Source: Branchiostoma belcheri (lineage: Eukaryota > Chordata > Leptocardii > Amphioxiformes > Branchiostomatidae). From it: DNA of 64,000 bases. Made by a program: the position numbers and the translations under genes. Below, piece by piece: positions 1 through 12,073 of the stretch. A model generated the notes under the pieces. That model was not told the origin of the DNA. It saw nothing but the letters and a program-made list of their open reading frames with translations, and did no database searches. Positions within the stretch are counted from its first letter, which is position 1. Every line of letters begins with the position of its first letter. The stretch spans positions 1,999,566 through 2,063,565 of the forward strand of contig NW_017803843.1 in NCBI RefSeq assembly GCF_001625305.1, given 5' to 3'.

Positions 1-3000
1 TTCTAAGGTTCTATATATCAGGGTTAAGAATTAAGTTCAAGTCACTAACATTTTTCATTTACCAGATGGTAACCTTCCAGATGCTTAATAGATTTAAGAC
101 TTGTCCCATTTACATTCAACCCCTGGCCACAGCCATCCATCCATCCATAAATATCTACCTTGGCATCTCAGACTGTCTCGGTTACCTTTAAACCAGATGT
201 GGTAAGAGCTATGTTTAACATGGCAAATATATGCTTGTCCCCAATGCTGTCTGATTTCTTGCTTACGTTTGGGTATACAATTACTATTCAAAAGAGCTAC
301 TTTCTAGCCTGATGTTCCACGAATAAAATCATTTTTATCCACTGTAAGTCTTAATCAGGTTGAGGTGCACGGTGCCAGAGAATTGGAAATGAGCCAAAAG
401 AAACTATCCCATGATGCTGCAGGACCTAGTCTTCCCATTGGTTGATTGATAGCAAATGCAAATCAGCTGTCATTAGCTTCAACCCTGACAGCCATAATGT
501 GCAAAGTGATGAACTGAACATGACCAGAAAGCATATACAGGCAATAGATACCCTGTCTGCACATTTCGCATAGGGGATGTCAAGTTAAACAATTGATATG
601 TTGACTAGCTACACAGGTTTAGTGACTGGCCACCTGGCCTGGATATACCTCTGATCTAATTTGCATGATAATGACTAAAAGTGACAAAGGGGGGACTTTT
701 TGTTCTGCCATGTCCACGAAACAGAAGGGTGGAAGGATACAGGAGAGTAGGTGGTTGTTAGGGGAGGGGGCCCACAGGGGGCTGGACTGCCCTGCAATCA
801 ATACACATTCAAACTAACCAATCACAGGTTTACATGTCACATGAGACCTCAAACAACAAGAAAGATCAAATTATCCTTGGCCGTTAAGCTGGGCACATGG
901 TTGGCTAGACTATTATCTATAATCAAACACACCTCGCACAATGTGCAACAGACTGGAAACCCTGCGCTGGAAATTTAATAACCAAGCCAGACTGTTATGC
1001 AAATAAGGTATCCAGCAGCCATAAATCAACAATGCATGACAAATATGCAAATCAGTCAAGCTTGGTGTGTTAGTAACAATGAACATTTCAAAAAGGCTTT
1101 GTTGACTTTTTATCCTGTTGCAGCACATATCTCTTTTGTATTTACATACCCTAACAGTATATGCAAACTACTTCATCATTATAGTCTAAAAGTATACATG
1201 AAATCACTATTGTTTCCAAGAACAACTGACCTTGGTTTATCTTCAGCAAACATAGCAGCTCCCAGGATAACCTGTTCTAACAATTAGATTATTTAAAATT
1301 CTACTAATTACATAATTTGAAATCAGAAAATAAGCCGGTGCATATCTGGGAATTTTTATCCAGTATGACATAATTACTGACCGAGGTAAACAAAAATTTA
1401 CAAGAACTTTCTCAGGCATTAATTACAGTAACGTTATTGTGATTAAGTGTTGAATGTATCGTTTAGGATCTGTGCTATCAAGGTAACAAGTTGTGGTTTA
1501 CAATACTGTTTCATTTTAGCAACGTTAACCTTCTTGATTTCAGAAATGAATCCCTTGTCATTAACAGTAGCTTCACCCAGCTGAAATAGCCGTTTGTCAC
1601 CAAATTTGTACTGGTTACATGGCCAGACAGTGGGGAGATGGTTAACACTATCCCTGTCAACATACCAGGTAACCAGGTCTAATGTTGGATAAACCATGAT
1701 AAGGTCAAGAAGATTACGTATTCTCCTCCTACAATATAACCCATGGTCAGCTATGTCTACACATTAACATGAATGATGGCTGACCAATATGGTAGCCCAT
1801 AATGCAATGTTCTCCAAGGTCACCTTCATGCAGAACAACATATTGGCCTGTCTGGACACATGGCATAGAGGCTCGAGATCCATTCTATCATATTATTACC
1901 TGTCAAAGCCATAGGTACGCAATCAGGACATGAAACATGGCAGACTATTAGCTGGAAACCTGATAAATATCAACATATTCAATATTTTTATGTACAAGGC
2001 AATCACAATATATGCTGCTGGACACCTTTTTATGTAAGGCTGTTGCTATATTCATTGTTTCTAGATTCATCAGGTATATCCTATAAAAGAGCACACATTT
2101 TATCTTGCAACAATGCTCTATCTTTAAAAAATATATTGATATTCAACATGTAAGGAAACAGGAAGGAAGTTATAAATTTAAACCTGTTCTGCTTTTAAAA
2201 AGTTATGGAATCTCACCAGGGAAGAAGAAGATTTAAATCATTACATGCCTTTATATAATTAACCTTATACTCAGCTTTGCACAGCAGTACAGGATGCCAC
2301 TGTTGAGCATACTGGCAATTCAACGTACAACAGGTAGTAACTTGTAATTTTTATAAGAACTCAACCAATAAGAATGCTACACCAGGACAATTGCCATCAA
2401 AGAAGTGATGATAAATTGGTAACAGCACATCGATAATCTGACACATGAATATCTTTGGAGATTACACGACACTGTGTATTTCTTCACAGAAAGAGATTCC
2501 TCACCTCATTAAATTCAATAAATTTCAATAATTCTACCACCATAACAGAAAAATAGCTTAACTTGGTTAACTGAAGATATAAGCCAGTTTTGTATTAAAA
2601 TGCTTTCATATTTCAACACCGGAAAAATTTCCTGTTTCAGTTTCATGTCGTATAATTGTGTCCTATAATTTACAGTAATTTCATTCCAAATTAACCTTGC
2701 TATGTGTTAGTTTCAGGGTAATAAATCAAGGAAGAAAAATAATTGTCCTCTCAGATATGTTTAAAAAGGAAGTGTAAAGCTCCACAAAGAGCTGCAGTTT
2801 CCTCTAGATGATTTACCTGCAGATGCAGTTGATGCCGGGAGAGACGGAGTACACCATCAGTGACTCCTAGCTCTTGGAATACACCATCTCATTTTATTCG
2901 TGAAACAAATGATTTTGTTGGAATGGCCCTAGGTCAGGGTTTCTATGCTTGCTTGCATGTACCAAATATCAGATCTCTGTCATGATGGTGAGTGTCATCT

Positions 3001-4731
3001 CACAATGTCTTAGGATATTTTGAAAATTCCCTGATTCTAAACCTAAGGCCAAGTTGATTTGATTATATGGATGACTTTAACCGCAAGTTAAAACAAAAAA
3101 AATACTTGAAAATGATACCAATGTCGTAGAATGCCAAAATCAAACGAAAAAGACGAAAACGTAAAGAAATGAATTTGAAGAGTAAATAATTCACCATACC
3201 ATACTCTGCATCATTTGTTTAACCTTCATGACCACGTAGATTTCATAATAAAAGTAACTTTTTTTTTTGCAAAACATTTTTTTTTATTCGCACGCTTGGA
3301 TCAGTTTTTGGGGTTATATAGTCAAATCAACATGGCCTAATCTATCTTAAAAAGTAAGGACTTTTTTCTTGGGCCAAGAGCTACCAACCCACTCTGTGAC
3401 CTTTTGATGGCCATCCAGCTATAGTACAGTCTCAGCAACCACTCAGGGGACTGAGGAAAAGTGGTTGGTTTGACTGAATCTATTTTTCATGTTTGCACTA
3501 AAAAAACATTACGATTTTTCACTTCATGAAACCCTGTGGAAAAGCCAGACTTCCACAGAAACTGATGAATAACTTTGAAGTAAAATCTTAAGACACATGT
3601 AACATCTTGGGAATGATACTTTTCCAGCTAAAATACTATAGGCAAACACATCTCAGGTAGAAACATGCTTTCACACACATTTCAAAACTCAATACATGCT
3701 AATAATTGCACACCACCTGCCTTCCTGAAACATTTTAGTGAAAACCAACAGAAATTCCAGGGTCCTAAATAAACATCACTTGAGAATGCATTACTTGTCT
3801 CTAAGTTGACATTCACTGACATTTCAAGCTGTATCTTTTATAATCCCAATAGACTTACCTTTCTAATGAAACACCTAAAGGTAACCCCACTGCTAAGGAT
3901 ATATATTTATATTACACCTTATCATAATATATTACATGTTCTACTGAGGATGAAGGGCTTTTTTGGTTTGAAAGACGTCAGTTGAACTTATAGCATCTGA
4001 ATTTGAAACCAAGATACAATATATGCTGGCTGACACAAGAACATTAAAAAAACACTACAAATAAGACTATCAGGCATAACAAGCCTTGATTCAACCCAAC
4101 GCAACATAATGTAAAGTAAGACATTGATATTTTTTTAAAAAGTCACCATTAACGGATACGATGCAAAAAAAAAACAGCAACGGAAACTGTAATTTCACGT
4201 TAATTTTCACCAAAAATTCTCGAAATAGTACCTATCCTAAGCAAATGTTTTTATTTCATCAAAAACTTCGGCAGATTTTGTCTTTACAGCCCTTCTACAA
4301 GCCTTTTCTATGCATCTGGCTACTTTTTTCAAATCGAGCGACGCCATTGGCTGCCGCAGATCGAACTTTCGGCCAATAGGGTAGAGGCAGCAAACTTGTG
4401 CTAGGGCATTGCAAGTTAAAGAAGCCAAAAAAAACTGCACCAAGGAAGAAAAGGTGATGGAAAGATGGCTACCCATGTAAATTACATGAAAAGGTTCAAG
4501 GGCCTTCCTGTGCCACCTATGGCAATTAAATATTCATGATTACGAGATTCCGAACACGACCCACGTTTCTGACTTCCAACACAACTTTTGGGCAACTGTA
4601 ACGATGGTCACTGTTGATACAAAAGTGAGCCAGCGAGCTGTTTACATCCCCAAATGACACTGTGTATGCATGCTAATATCAAATTACACATGCAAGAGAG
4701 TGAATATGGCGTCTGAGGAATGTTCACATAC
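1..4731 (-). other. MTA-family gene, intron 3 (runs off the left edge)
   Basis: This stretch follows the donor of the third MTA coding exon (GT at 4731-4730 on the minus strand). I could not find the next MTA exon, which should encode the rest of the BAH domain, so it probably lies beyond the window. The DNA is AT-rich with several homopolymer runs (for example T runs near 3261-3290). An 84-codon open frame at 1443-1697 (minus) resembles nothing I recognise and has no clear splice context. No RNA gene or array is evident. Confidence 0.6.
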
Positions 4732-5636
4732 TGGCATGCTTGTCTGCTAGGGAAATCAGGCTGCTGGAGATGTCCCGTCTTCGATAGAAACATACACACT
4801 TTGCCTCCACATTCCCATTTGGAGTCTGCAGGAAAAGGGAGAGGAAAATAAGCACATTTACCCACAAAAAATCCCTTTAGGAATAAGCATTCCCAATGTG
4901 CATGACATTTGTACTCACTGTGATAGACACTGATATCACTTCCCCATATTGCCACAAAATCCAGGAAATAAACTTCAAAAATCAATGTTCCTACCTTGGT
5001 GAGTTCTTCTATTCGACGTATCTGGTATGGATTGCTTGATGAGTTCTCGAAGTAGACATAGTCTGGTGAAAGAAAATGTCACACTATTTAGTGTAAATCA
5101 TTATAGGGAAGCCATTGTGTACATATCCATGCTCGTGCTGTAATGGCCATCATGTGAGAGAAAGTAGTTCCCCAATCACATGGCTCTAAAACCATAGAAA
5201 CGTGAAAACAACCACAACTCTCTGACTCAAAAACTTCCTGGAGACTACCTTTACTGTATTTTAGATACCGTTTGTGTGTGGCGGCCGAACTTGGCCAGAA
5301 AAGCCGGCGATTTGTGATGGGCCGCTTCACAGCCATTGTAGTGTGTCAATGGAAGGTCCACTGTCTATTTTTACACTCCCTCAATCCTCCATTCAAAAAG
5401 CCGGCAAAATATCACTTCCTGGCATGAAAAAGCGCCAAATTTGCCAAATCTCTGAGTAGTGTACCACCAGAAATCCTGCGATCGACAAAATTTTGACATA
5501 GGACCTGGCAGAGGTCGACCCTGAATTTTGCCGCGCCGAGGGCCACATTCGCCCCAGAGCCGGACAACAATACCGTGATCCCCATGCCTCTGTACACACA
5601 ATACACACCTCCAACTCGGTACATGTTCGCCGCCAT
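4732..5636 (-). CDS. MTA: Metastasis-associated (MTA1/2/3) family protein, 5' end only
   Basis: Three coding exons are joined in phase: 5636-5609 (MAANMYRVG), 5062-4995 and 4825-4732. Together they encode MAANMYRVG, then [20 protein letters not shown], then [20 protein letters not shown] and a short tail ending LADKHA. This matches the start of vertebrate MTA proteins almost residue for residue and forms the first part of the BAH domain. MTA proteins are subunits of the NuRD nucleosome-remodelling and deacetylase complex in the nucleus; the BAH and following ELM2/SANT domains scaffold HDAC1/2. The ELM2, SANT and GATA-type zinc finger parts are absent because the gene leaves the window. Splices are GT-AG with phases 1, 0 and 1. 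The ATG at 5636-5634 is chosen because it aligns with the vertebrate start. Which vertebrate paralogue it equals cannot be said; an invertebrate is expected to have one pro-orthologue. Confidence 0.9.
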
Positions 5637-6300
5637 GTCGGTCAGCAATCCCGCGAGGACACTCCACACGCTCTGGGAAAGCTGGGGGACCGGGTCCGGT
5701 TAGCCCTAGGTGCGCTGTCGTTCAACGTGGTCAGTCGCTGTCGCGCCCCGCTTCACACACACATCGCCATTACGACCGCCAGGATTCTTCCTTTTCAGCA
5801 CGTGACGTCACACATCCTTCGGAAATCTTCGGCGGCGGGGGTATGGGGGTGTGCAGGTGATGGAGGGGGTACTGCCGGGTCGTGTGTGGTGTCAAACTTC
5901 TCGCTGTCATCCACTGATGCGTCCTGTATGCATACTACATGATTTCATCCCTAATGGTGCGCCCACTTCCTAAATCAAATATCTAATCTTCATCTTCGGC
6001 ACTGTTCGGCAATTTTCGGTAATTTCCGTACGTCCACATGGAGGGATCCAGTTGCTATGGTAACTAGACTTGAACCTGTCAATCAATCATGGCGATAAAT
6101 GTGCACAGACTTCCACAGCTCCTGAGGGCACGCTAATGAACAGTGTATGTATGGGCACTCCACGTGGGGAAGGTGTGTGTCCGGTAGAAGTACCTGCGGG
6201 TCAGCGAGTCAATGTCAAAGAACTGTTTGTCCCATTTCATTAGCAGGCGGATGGCACAACAAAGGGAGTAGGTCCACCTTGGCAACGCGATGACGTCATT
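5637..6300 (-). promoter_or_regulatory. MTA promoter/5' region with overlapping E-box and CRE
   Basis: The DNA upstream of the MTA start codon is richer in G+C and CpG than its surroundings. It contains CACGTG at 5799-5804 overlapping a full palindromic CRE, TGACGTCA, at 5803-5810, about 165 bp upstream of the ATG. A second TGACGTCA lies at 6291-6298. No TATA box was recognised. Assigning these sites to MTA is inference from position; the transcription start is unknown. Confidence 0.5.
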
Positions 6301-8151
6301 TGATAGCGATGTCAGATCTGGGCATTAATCCATGCGCGCAACCAGCAAGGGTAAAACGCACCAACATCTGTCACACCATGACACCGTGCGCTCGCACACT
6401 GAAACGTGTCATATTTTGTTTCCAAATTTGGTCAGGACATAATGCAACAAAACATGTGCATTGGGCGGGGTACCGTCACCTTTCAACCTCGCGCAATGAC
6501 TCTTTCCCTTTCGGTTACCATTCCAGAAAAAGACCCATAAGACAGACGGGAGCATGTTATAGGCCCTACAAACGCCCGTACAGCCACAACTTCGTAGAAA
6601 ATCTGTACCCTTCCCCGTCGACGCGTCGTAATCTTTGTTTATGTTGTGCCCATTGCGCGGCATGGCCCCAATGGCGACCGACCAATAATGCAAATAATGA
6701 CTGCTCTAGTTACACAATTAAGGTTGCCGGATAAGGTGTGTCATACATAGTGTGTGGCGCTCAGGCGCACGTATAACATTCTGTGGCAGAGCAATGTTCT
6801 GGTGGTAAAATTATAAATCTGAGACCCATGGCATGAAAAAGCATTGGCAACAACACTAAAATGGAGAGACCTGTTGCGATTGAGCGTTAAGTCTCAATAA
6901 GCTACCAAACAGGTTTTGCAAGTTTGACTTGCTCGTACGGTGGAAAACTAATCGCAACGTTAGCTCATATACGATTACAATGCTTCGATGTGGTTGTACA
7001 TTTAGCCATCATTGTCGGACTATATGCTATATATACACTTTTCCATCTTAAATGTGTTAGAACAAGGAGGTCAAGCTCTTGGTGATAAAGACTCTTGCAT
7101 TGTGCTTACCACCAGCATTGTGTATACCAGAATTACCCAGCGTAGCCAAGTGTCTTATATCATATCCGGTTTTGTTGGCTAATGTAAGATGAGACTGCCG
7201 GCAAAGTTATGGGCAACAACTAAAACATTCCCGCCAAAATTCACCAGCCCGTGTCCGTCTGTCGTGGACAGTGTTCTCGTCTGGTCTCGTCGAAACTTGG
7301 CCCAAAAAAAGACAATCAATAGCACGTGACATCAAGGGTGTTAAAATAAGACTGTTTTTCAGATTACATACTGCAATGACTTGACAGAAGGGCACACTGG
7401 CACTGATTACTCTGCCTCGCAATAATGCCATTCCGTTAGTCAATAGCTGACATAAAATGGTACAAAACTGAGGCAAACTGGACGTAGCAAAATCGAGTCG
7501 TTTTCGATAGTTATCACACAGTAGCTACTAGCTAGCAGATCTGTGGCACGTTATTCTAATGGCGGTTCGCATCGGAGTCCCTGAATTTTCCCAGGGACAT
7601 GTTTTACGTAGTGTGGGTGTAGAAATTTGTACATTTGTATATAGATAAACATGTTTACGGAGTTGACTTTCTCTCTATCGGGTGATTTCATATGCAAGGG
7701 AATGGGTCCCGATAAAACGCTGGCTTATTTCTTCGTATCATTTGACTCATTCCCGAAGAGTTACGTGAGCAAGATGGTTAACAGCACGAGCACTGTGCTA
7801 CATACGCCTGCATGGGAACGGTATAGTATAGCCCCGCCCCCTCGAAAAAAAGCTCACACGTAGAAGTGTACAAAATCAATCATATACGAAATCAAAATCA
7901 TGCATAGCAGAAGAATTACGAACTCTCATCCATTCATAGGAATGAAAAAAAAAATGTAGATATGAAAAAAAAAATCTAGATACAACTGTACATGTACCTT
8001 CGGTTTTATAGTCAAGGATGATGGCCGATCTAAATCTGTTTGATTGGAAAATATTTTGCCGTTACGGATAGATCTAAATTGACTTTGTTATGTTACCGTT
8101 TGATCTGCTTTGTTGTCAATGTTCTTTTCATATAAGAGAGACCAAGACTTT
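6301..8151. other. Intergenic region, no gene recognised
   Basis: Several open frames of up to 144 codons occur here, but none has recognisable similarity, clear splice borders or a neighbouring continuation. Near 7941-7981 a short motif with an A10 run (atgaaaaaaaaaa) occurs twice in tandem. Nothing else stands out. Confidence 0.4.
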
Positions 8152-8562
8152 GCCTGGGTACCATCCTGGTTACTTAGTTTACGTCCGCCCCAACAGTCAC
8201 TAGCGTGCGTAGTCCAGTGGTTAGCGATCCTGCCTCTGGACTAAGAGGTTGGGAGTTCGAATCCCGGCTGATGTCGCTCACCCGACATGCACGCTACTGT
8301 TTAGGGTCGCAGTCCTTAGGACGGGACGTTAAACCGTGGTCCACTGTTCATTGTGCTTGTCGAAAAGAGCTAGGGGAATTTCCCCGGTACAATGAACCTG
8401 TAAAAACTGTACATAGCGTCTGTCTTCTCTGTCACGACCAGTGGAAGATTAGCTCTTCAATGAGCTAAACTGGTTCGAGATCACTATCACTTTCACTACC
8501 GACCAACGACTATCAGCGGGCGTAAACTGACCACTGTACACTGACCAGGATGGTACCCAGGC
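8152..8562. mobile_element. 411-bp non-autonomous element with 19-bp terminal inverted repeats
   Basis: The left end (8152-8170, GCCTGGGTACCATCCTGGT) is the perfect reverse complement of the right end (8544-8562). Inside the termini, AGTTTACG near 8176 and CGTAAACT near 8521 extend the inverted structure with a few mismatches. There is no transposase frame, so the element would be moved in trans (MITE-like). A tRNA-like RNA polymerase III promoter sits in its left half. I could not identify a clear target-site duplication: the flanks read ..gacttt and taaccaat... The superfamily is therefore undetermined. Confidence 0.75.
8204..8290 (+). repeat. tRNA-derived (SINE-like) module with A and B boxes
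   Basis: TAGTCCAGTGG at 8210-8220 matches the A-box consensus and AGTTCGAATCC at 8254-8264 matches the B-box (T-loop) consensus, separated as in tRNA genes. The sequence between them does not fold into a convincing cloverleaf with a matched acceptor stem. It is therefore read as a tRNA-derived SINE head rather than a functional tRNA. It lies wholly inside the inverted-repeat element at 8152-8562. Confidence 0.65.
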
Positions 8563-8711
8563 TAACCAATACTTTCACGCAGGGACAATAGAGCCTAACA
8601 TCGCAACATGCTAGCCTCCTTCGCAGTCTTGTTGGGCGTCGGCGTTATTTTTTCTCTGAGCGATGAAGTATGTAGGTAATATGCGGCCGAGAGGGACGAT
8701 TTGCTGCCGAG

Positions 8712-8772
8712 GGAGTTTTTGCCACGGAGAGAAGGTAGGAGCGCGAAACCTTCTCTCCGTGGCAAAAACTCC
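8712..8772. repeat. Perfect 25-bp inverted repeat (hairpin, 11-nt loop)
   Basis: The arm 8712-8736 (starting GGAGTTTTTGCCACGG) is perfectly complementary to 8748-8772, with loop 8737-8747. It lies in intergenic DNA about 150 bp from the tRNA-bearing element. It could be a fold-back repeat remnant or a small-RNA hairpin; the sequence alone does not decide. Confidence 0.7.
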
Positions 8773-9897
8773 GCGATCACAGACTTCAGAGCTGGGGCCA
8801 GACTAATCATTAGGAGAAGGCAGTGCTGCAAGTTCTACGCATACAAACGCACGTACTTCTAGACAGTCACACATCTTACATACAATTTCACTGATTGCTT
8901 ACGTATTGACTGCTTTGACGTCACAATACCCTCCAGGATATCGAACTAGTCAAGACTCTAAAAGAGCCTGTCGACATATTTTGAAGCGTATAACATCGGT
9001 TATTATTGTGAATTACTATCAGTATGCGCAGGTATTCCTCAAACACACAGAGAAGAAATCATAACTAAGGACTCATTAACAGGATCATTAATAGTTTATT
9101 TCCCCATTCAGTTGTTATAAGAGAATAACTAGGATTATTTTACATTTCTCTCACACTTCCTGTTCATGACGAAAATGACGCAAGTAATGACATTGGCCTG
9201 TGCGCTCGTTAACACTTGTTGTCCTTCTTCCTGAATATCAGTGCATAGAAATTGAAGATCGAATTCTATTCAATATTAACTACACATAACAGAGTGGTCC
9301 CTGATTTTTATTATCACTCAGTCTACTCATCATACTGGCTTGAACAAGGAGTCTCTTCCGGGGAAACACGGGTAGTGGTCTCAAAATCAAACATATGCGC
9401 ATTGTAACAAAACATTAAAATCAGTTGGGACGAACAAGGAGGAGGATGATAAGGTATAAAAACGGCAACACTGCTTTCGAAAGGAAAAGTATAACTCGAT
9501 GCGAGTAAATTATACCGGAGTCTTGCCATGCACATCTTCACGATCCTCCCTGGTTCGTCCCGTGACCGATGATGTAAAACTATTGTACCAAATCGACTAC
9601 CGTGACGATTACATCAGTTGCCACGCCGGTTCACGATGGATAGGTAACTCCTATTATAAATTTGAAGTCAATTATAAAATCAAATTGCATATCATAGCAC
9701 CATTCACTTTTTTGGCATCACATTGAGTGGCTCTGTGACAGAGACAGCATAAGTTAGTTGATGGGAATTGCTGTCGTTTACCTTGATAGTTCGTACGTTC
9801 TAAAAGAAGTCTGCATAAGGCGGGTAAAACTCTCGTTTAAACCACTGCCATGGCGCATGTACTCGCAAATGCCATGCACTTCCGAACTAACACATTG

Positions 9898-10855
9898 TCA
9901 CTCTAAGAGAGTCAATCCTGCGATGAGGGCGAACCCAATGACGGCAGACAGCGTATTTAGTAGATCACTTGTCTTCATTTCTTTGGAAAGAACCTCCATG
10001 AAGGTGACGTGTAGCAGCGTTCCCGTGGCCACCCCCTGGAGAATGCCGGTGACGAGCCCACCGGCGTCCGCGTCGGTTACCAGGAGACCGATACCCTGTC
10101 CTGCAGGACCTGCCACGCTAAAAACTACGCAGGTCACAACTTTACATGATAACGAGAGGTTACCGGTTGCGACGTTCATCCCCAGACTGAGGGCTAAGAT
10201 GCTCTTGTGGACGACAACTACGAAGAACAGCGACAGAAGAGAGGATTGTGAGGGCTGGACACCAAGTGCTATACCTTCAAACGCTCCGTGAACGCTTAAA
10301 GCAATCAGAAGCAAGAATGTATGCACGTTTCTTCCCGAACTGTCATGTGAGATCACTGAAGTGCCTGCCCTTTGATTGGCTGGTGGATTAATTGTCCTGT
10401 AGTCCATAACCTTGGTTTCATCTCTTATCAATGGACGAGTTGCGTCATCCTCCTCGCTGACTGTGCTGTATGATCGTCGCTCCTGACGTACGTCTGGGGG
10501 CGTACTTTGACCGTGAGGTAAACACCGGTGTGTCAAACCTTCCACCAGGTGCACGATGAAAAACCCGGCGCACGTCACCAGTTCGGCTATGGGGTAAACC
10601 GTAACCACCCCGTATCTGCTCAAGCTGGCCCCAAGGTCCTTTCTCACATCTGGGAGCAAGTGAAGAAAACAGGTAGCGAAGAAAACTCCTCCCACGAAGC
10701 TGTTCACATTGCTAAGAAAACGGGAGGCCAATCCGTTGCTTATTGATGACAGCCTGGACGTCCTCCATGCCACAGCCAGCGGGACCAGGGAGAACGCCAA
10801 ACATGCGACTAAGAAGCCCGATGAGTGTCAGCAGTTGCACGATAACCAGGTCCAT
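9898..10855 (-). CDS. ZIP-family zinc transporter (SLC39A1/2/3 type) with apparent frameshift near the start
   Basis: This is a single-exon gene for a ZIP divalent-metal importer that brings zinc into the cytosol. From about 10816 to 9898 one open frame encodes GGVFFATCFLHLLPDVRK (TM2 region), a hydrophilic loop, HGAFEGIALG (the TM4 metal-binding motif), VVHKSILALSLG (TM5) and FMEVLSKEM near the C-terminus. These are in the order expected for the ZIP1-3 subfamily. The natural start appears to be the ATG at 10855-10853, opening MDLVIVQLLTLI, which resembles the ZIP3 N-terminus. That frame must shift by one at the GGG at 10819-10817 to enter the main frame (GFLVACLAFSLVPL). One extra G would explain it: an assembly error, an allele, or an early pseudogenisation step. 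The rest is undamaged, so error is likeliest. Intact length would be about 320 residues. Confidence 0.85.
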
Positions 10856-10951
10856 CTTGCTGCAGACTACGTAAATAGCACTATCAGTCTATGAAGCCAA
10901 CGTATCGAGGATTACGTGAGACGAGACGGGTGATATCACAGTCACGGGGCT

Positions 10952-11002
10952 CTTTATACGTGTATCCGGCGTCGTTCCTTGCCACTTCTCACCGTCACGT
11001 GA
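10952..11002 (-). promoter_or_regulatory. TATA box and palindromic E-box upstream of the ZIP gene
   Basis: On the minus strand TATAAAG lies at 10958-10952, about 97 bp upstream of the ATG at 10855. This would put the transcription start near 10925-10930 with a short leader. About 40 bp further upstream is TCACGTGA (10995-11002), a symmetric E-box of the kind bound by MiT/TFE or USF factors. The factor assignment is inference. Confidence 0.5.
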
Positions 11003-12073
11003 GGTCTATTATGAGTGCTTGGGTCGTTTATTTTTAAAGAAAGTAGGGCACCAGTCGCTTACTCACTGACCAACTCTTGTCCTATTTGTGTTCCACAAGG
11101 TTTACTCATGGTACCTCTGTTGTTGGCACTTGCGCAATGCTCCAGAGCCGTTTCGCGCCAGTTTGTAAAATCGGAAGAATCATTTTGGGGCCGTGTGGAA
11201 CGGCGGAACATGCCAAAATAGAGCCGTGTGCAAAGCGGTCGGTAAATGAATATTCAACAGCTACTAATGAATATTCAACAGCTGAAAGAGTACTTCCGGG
11301 TCAACGAACGTCATTTGCTTTCCTACGACGTACCTGGGCTGAACTGCAGTGTTGTGGATTGCGAAATGTGCAATAAAGTTGGACATTTTCATACACGACT
11401 TTTTTTTACGCCAGAAAAGCAACGTCAATGACAACGGTAACTTGATTGTCATTAGGCGAGTAGTGAATGCGTACCCTGTGTGTAACATGCTGTCACTAAA
11501 GAAAGCGTCAGAGAGTGATGACAATTCATGCATTAGCTACGCCTTTTGAAAAAGTCATACAACGCAACAATTTGTTATGGTGGCCCTTTTTTACCTTTCT
11601 TATCTCTTTTAGCTGATATGTAACGTTAGTGTTAACGTTACAAACTTTACTAATAAATATGTATTCATTATGCTACTGCTCTAGTACTAGTAGCCACAGG
11701 AAACAGCTACTGATCATGTTTTAAAACCTTTCTCTCTCAGTCTCTCTCTTTGGTATCTAGACAATTTCTACATCAAGCATTGATCACATGAAGAGACTGA
11801 ATGTATCAATACTGGTATTTATACCATATAGGACATGTTTTAATAAGTGCTTCAACCAACTTATTGCATCATGTTTGAACTAACTTACTGCAATGGTTTA
11901 CATTGATCACGAGAAGTTTCCGACCTTGCTTGCCACTTTTCTCATGACAAAATAGCTTTCTTAGGTTCTGCAATAAAAGAATCATAACAGACTTTTCTTA
12001 TAAAATGACATGATTTGTTGGTATGCATTGAAGAAGAATTAAGAACTACTGATGTTGCTATTAAAGCCTTCAG
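11003..12073. other. Intergenic region between the ZIP gene and the DTL 3' end
   Basis: No gene was recognised. An 18-bp motif (aatgaatattcaacagct) is directly repeated with a 21-bp period near 11246-11284. The stretch nearest 12074 should include the DTL 3' UTR; no canonical polyadenylation signal was identified on the minus strand. Confidence 0.4.

Noticed and set aside
1443..1697. 84-codon open frame on the minus strand inside the MTA intron
   Set aside because: It reads fairly protein-like but matches no part of MTA, has no matching acceptor/donor pair that I could place, and has no neighbour. A search against repeat and protein libraries would decide.
2765..2875. Minus-strand stretch reading LRLSRHQLHLQ before a GTAAAT, resembling the MTA FLSRQLES segment
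   Set aside because: Only a few residues agree, the flanking residues do not match MTA, and a stop lies just upstream in frame. Treated as coincidence.
4608..4985. 125-codon minus-strand frame over MTA exon 3
   Set aside because: It is a shadow in another frame. The conserved MTA reading is in the adjacent frame between clear splice borders.
5371..5669. Longer overlapping frames at the MTA start
   Set aside because: They read through the exon 1 donor at 5608. Only MAANMYRVG is supported by alignment to MTA proteins.
6300..6734. 144-codon open frame on the plus strand
   Set aside because: Composition is irregular, there is no recognisable motif or homologue, no splice context, and it lies in upstream intergenic DNA. 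Best explained as chance in a GC-richer stretch.
8204..8290. Functional tRNA gene
   Set aside because: A and B boxes are good, but a complete cloverleaf with paired acceptor stem was not found and the module lies inside a transposon-like element.
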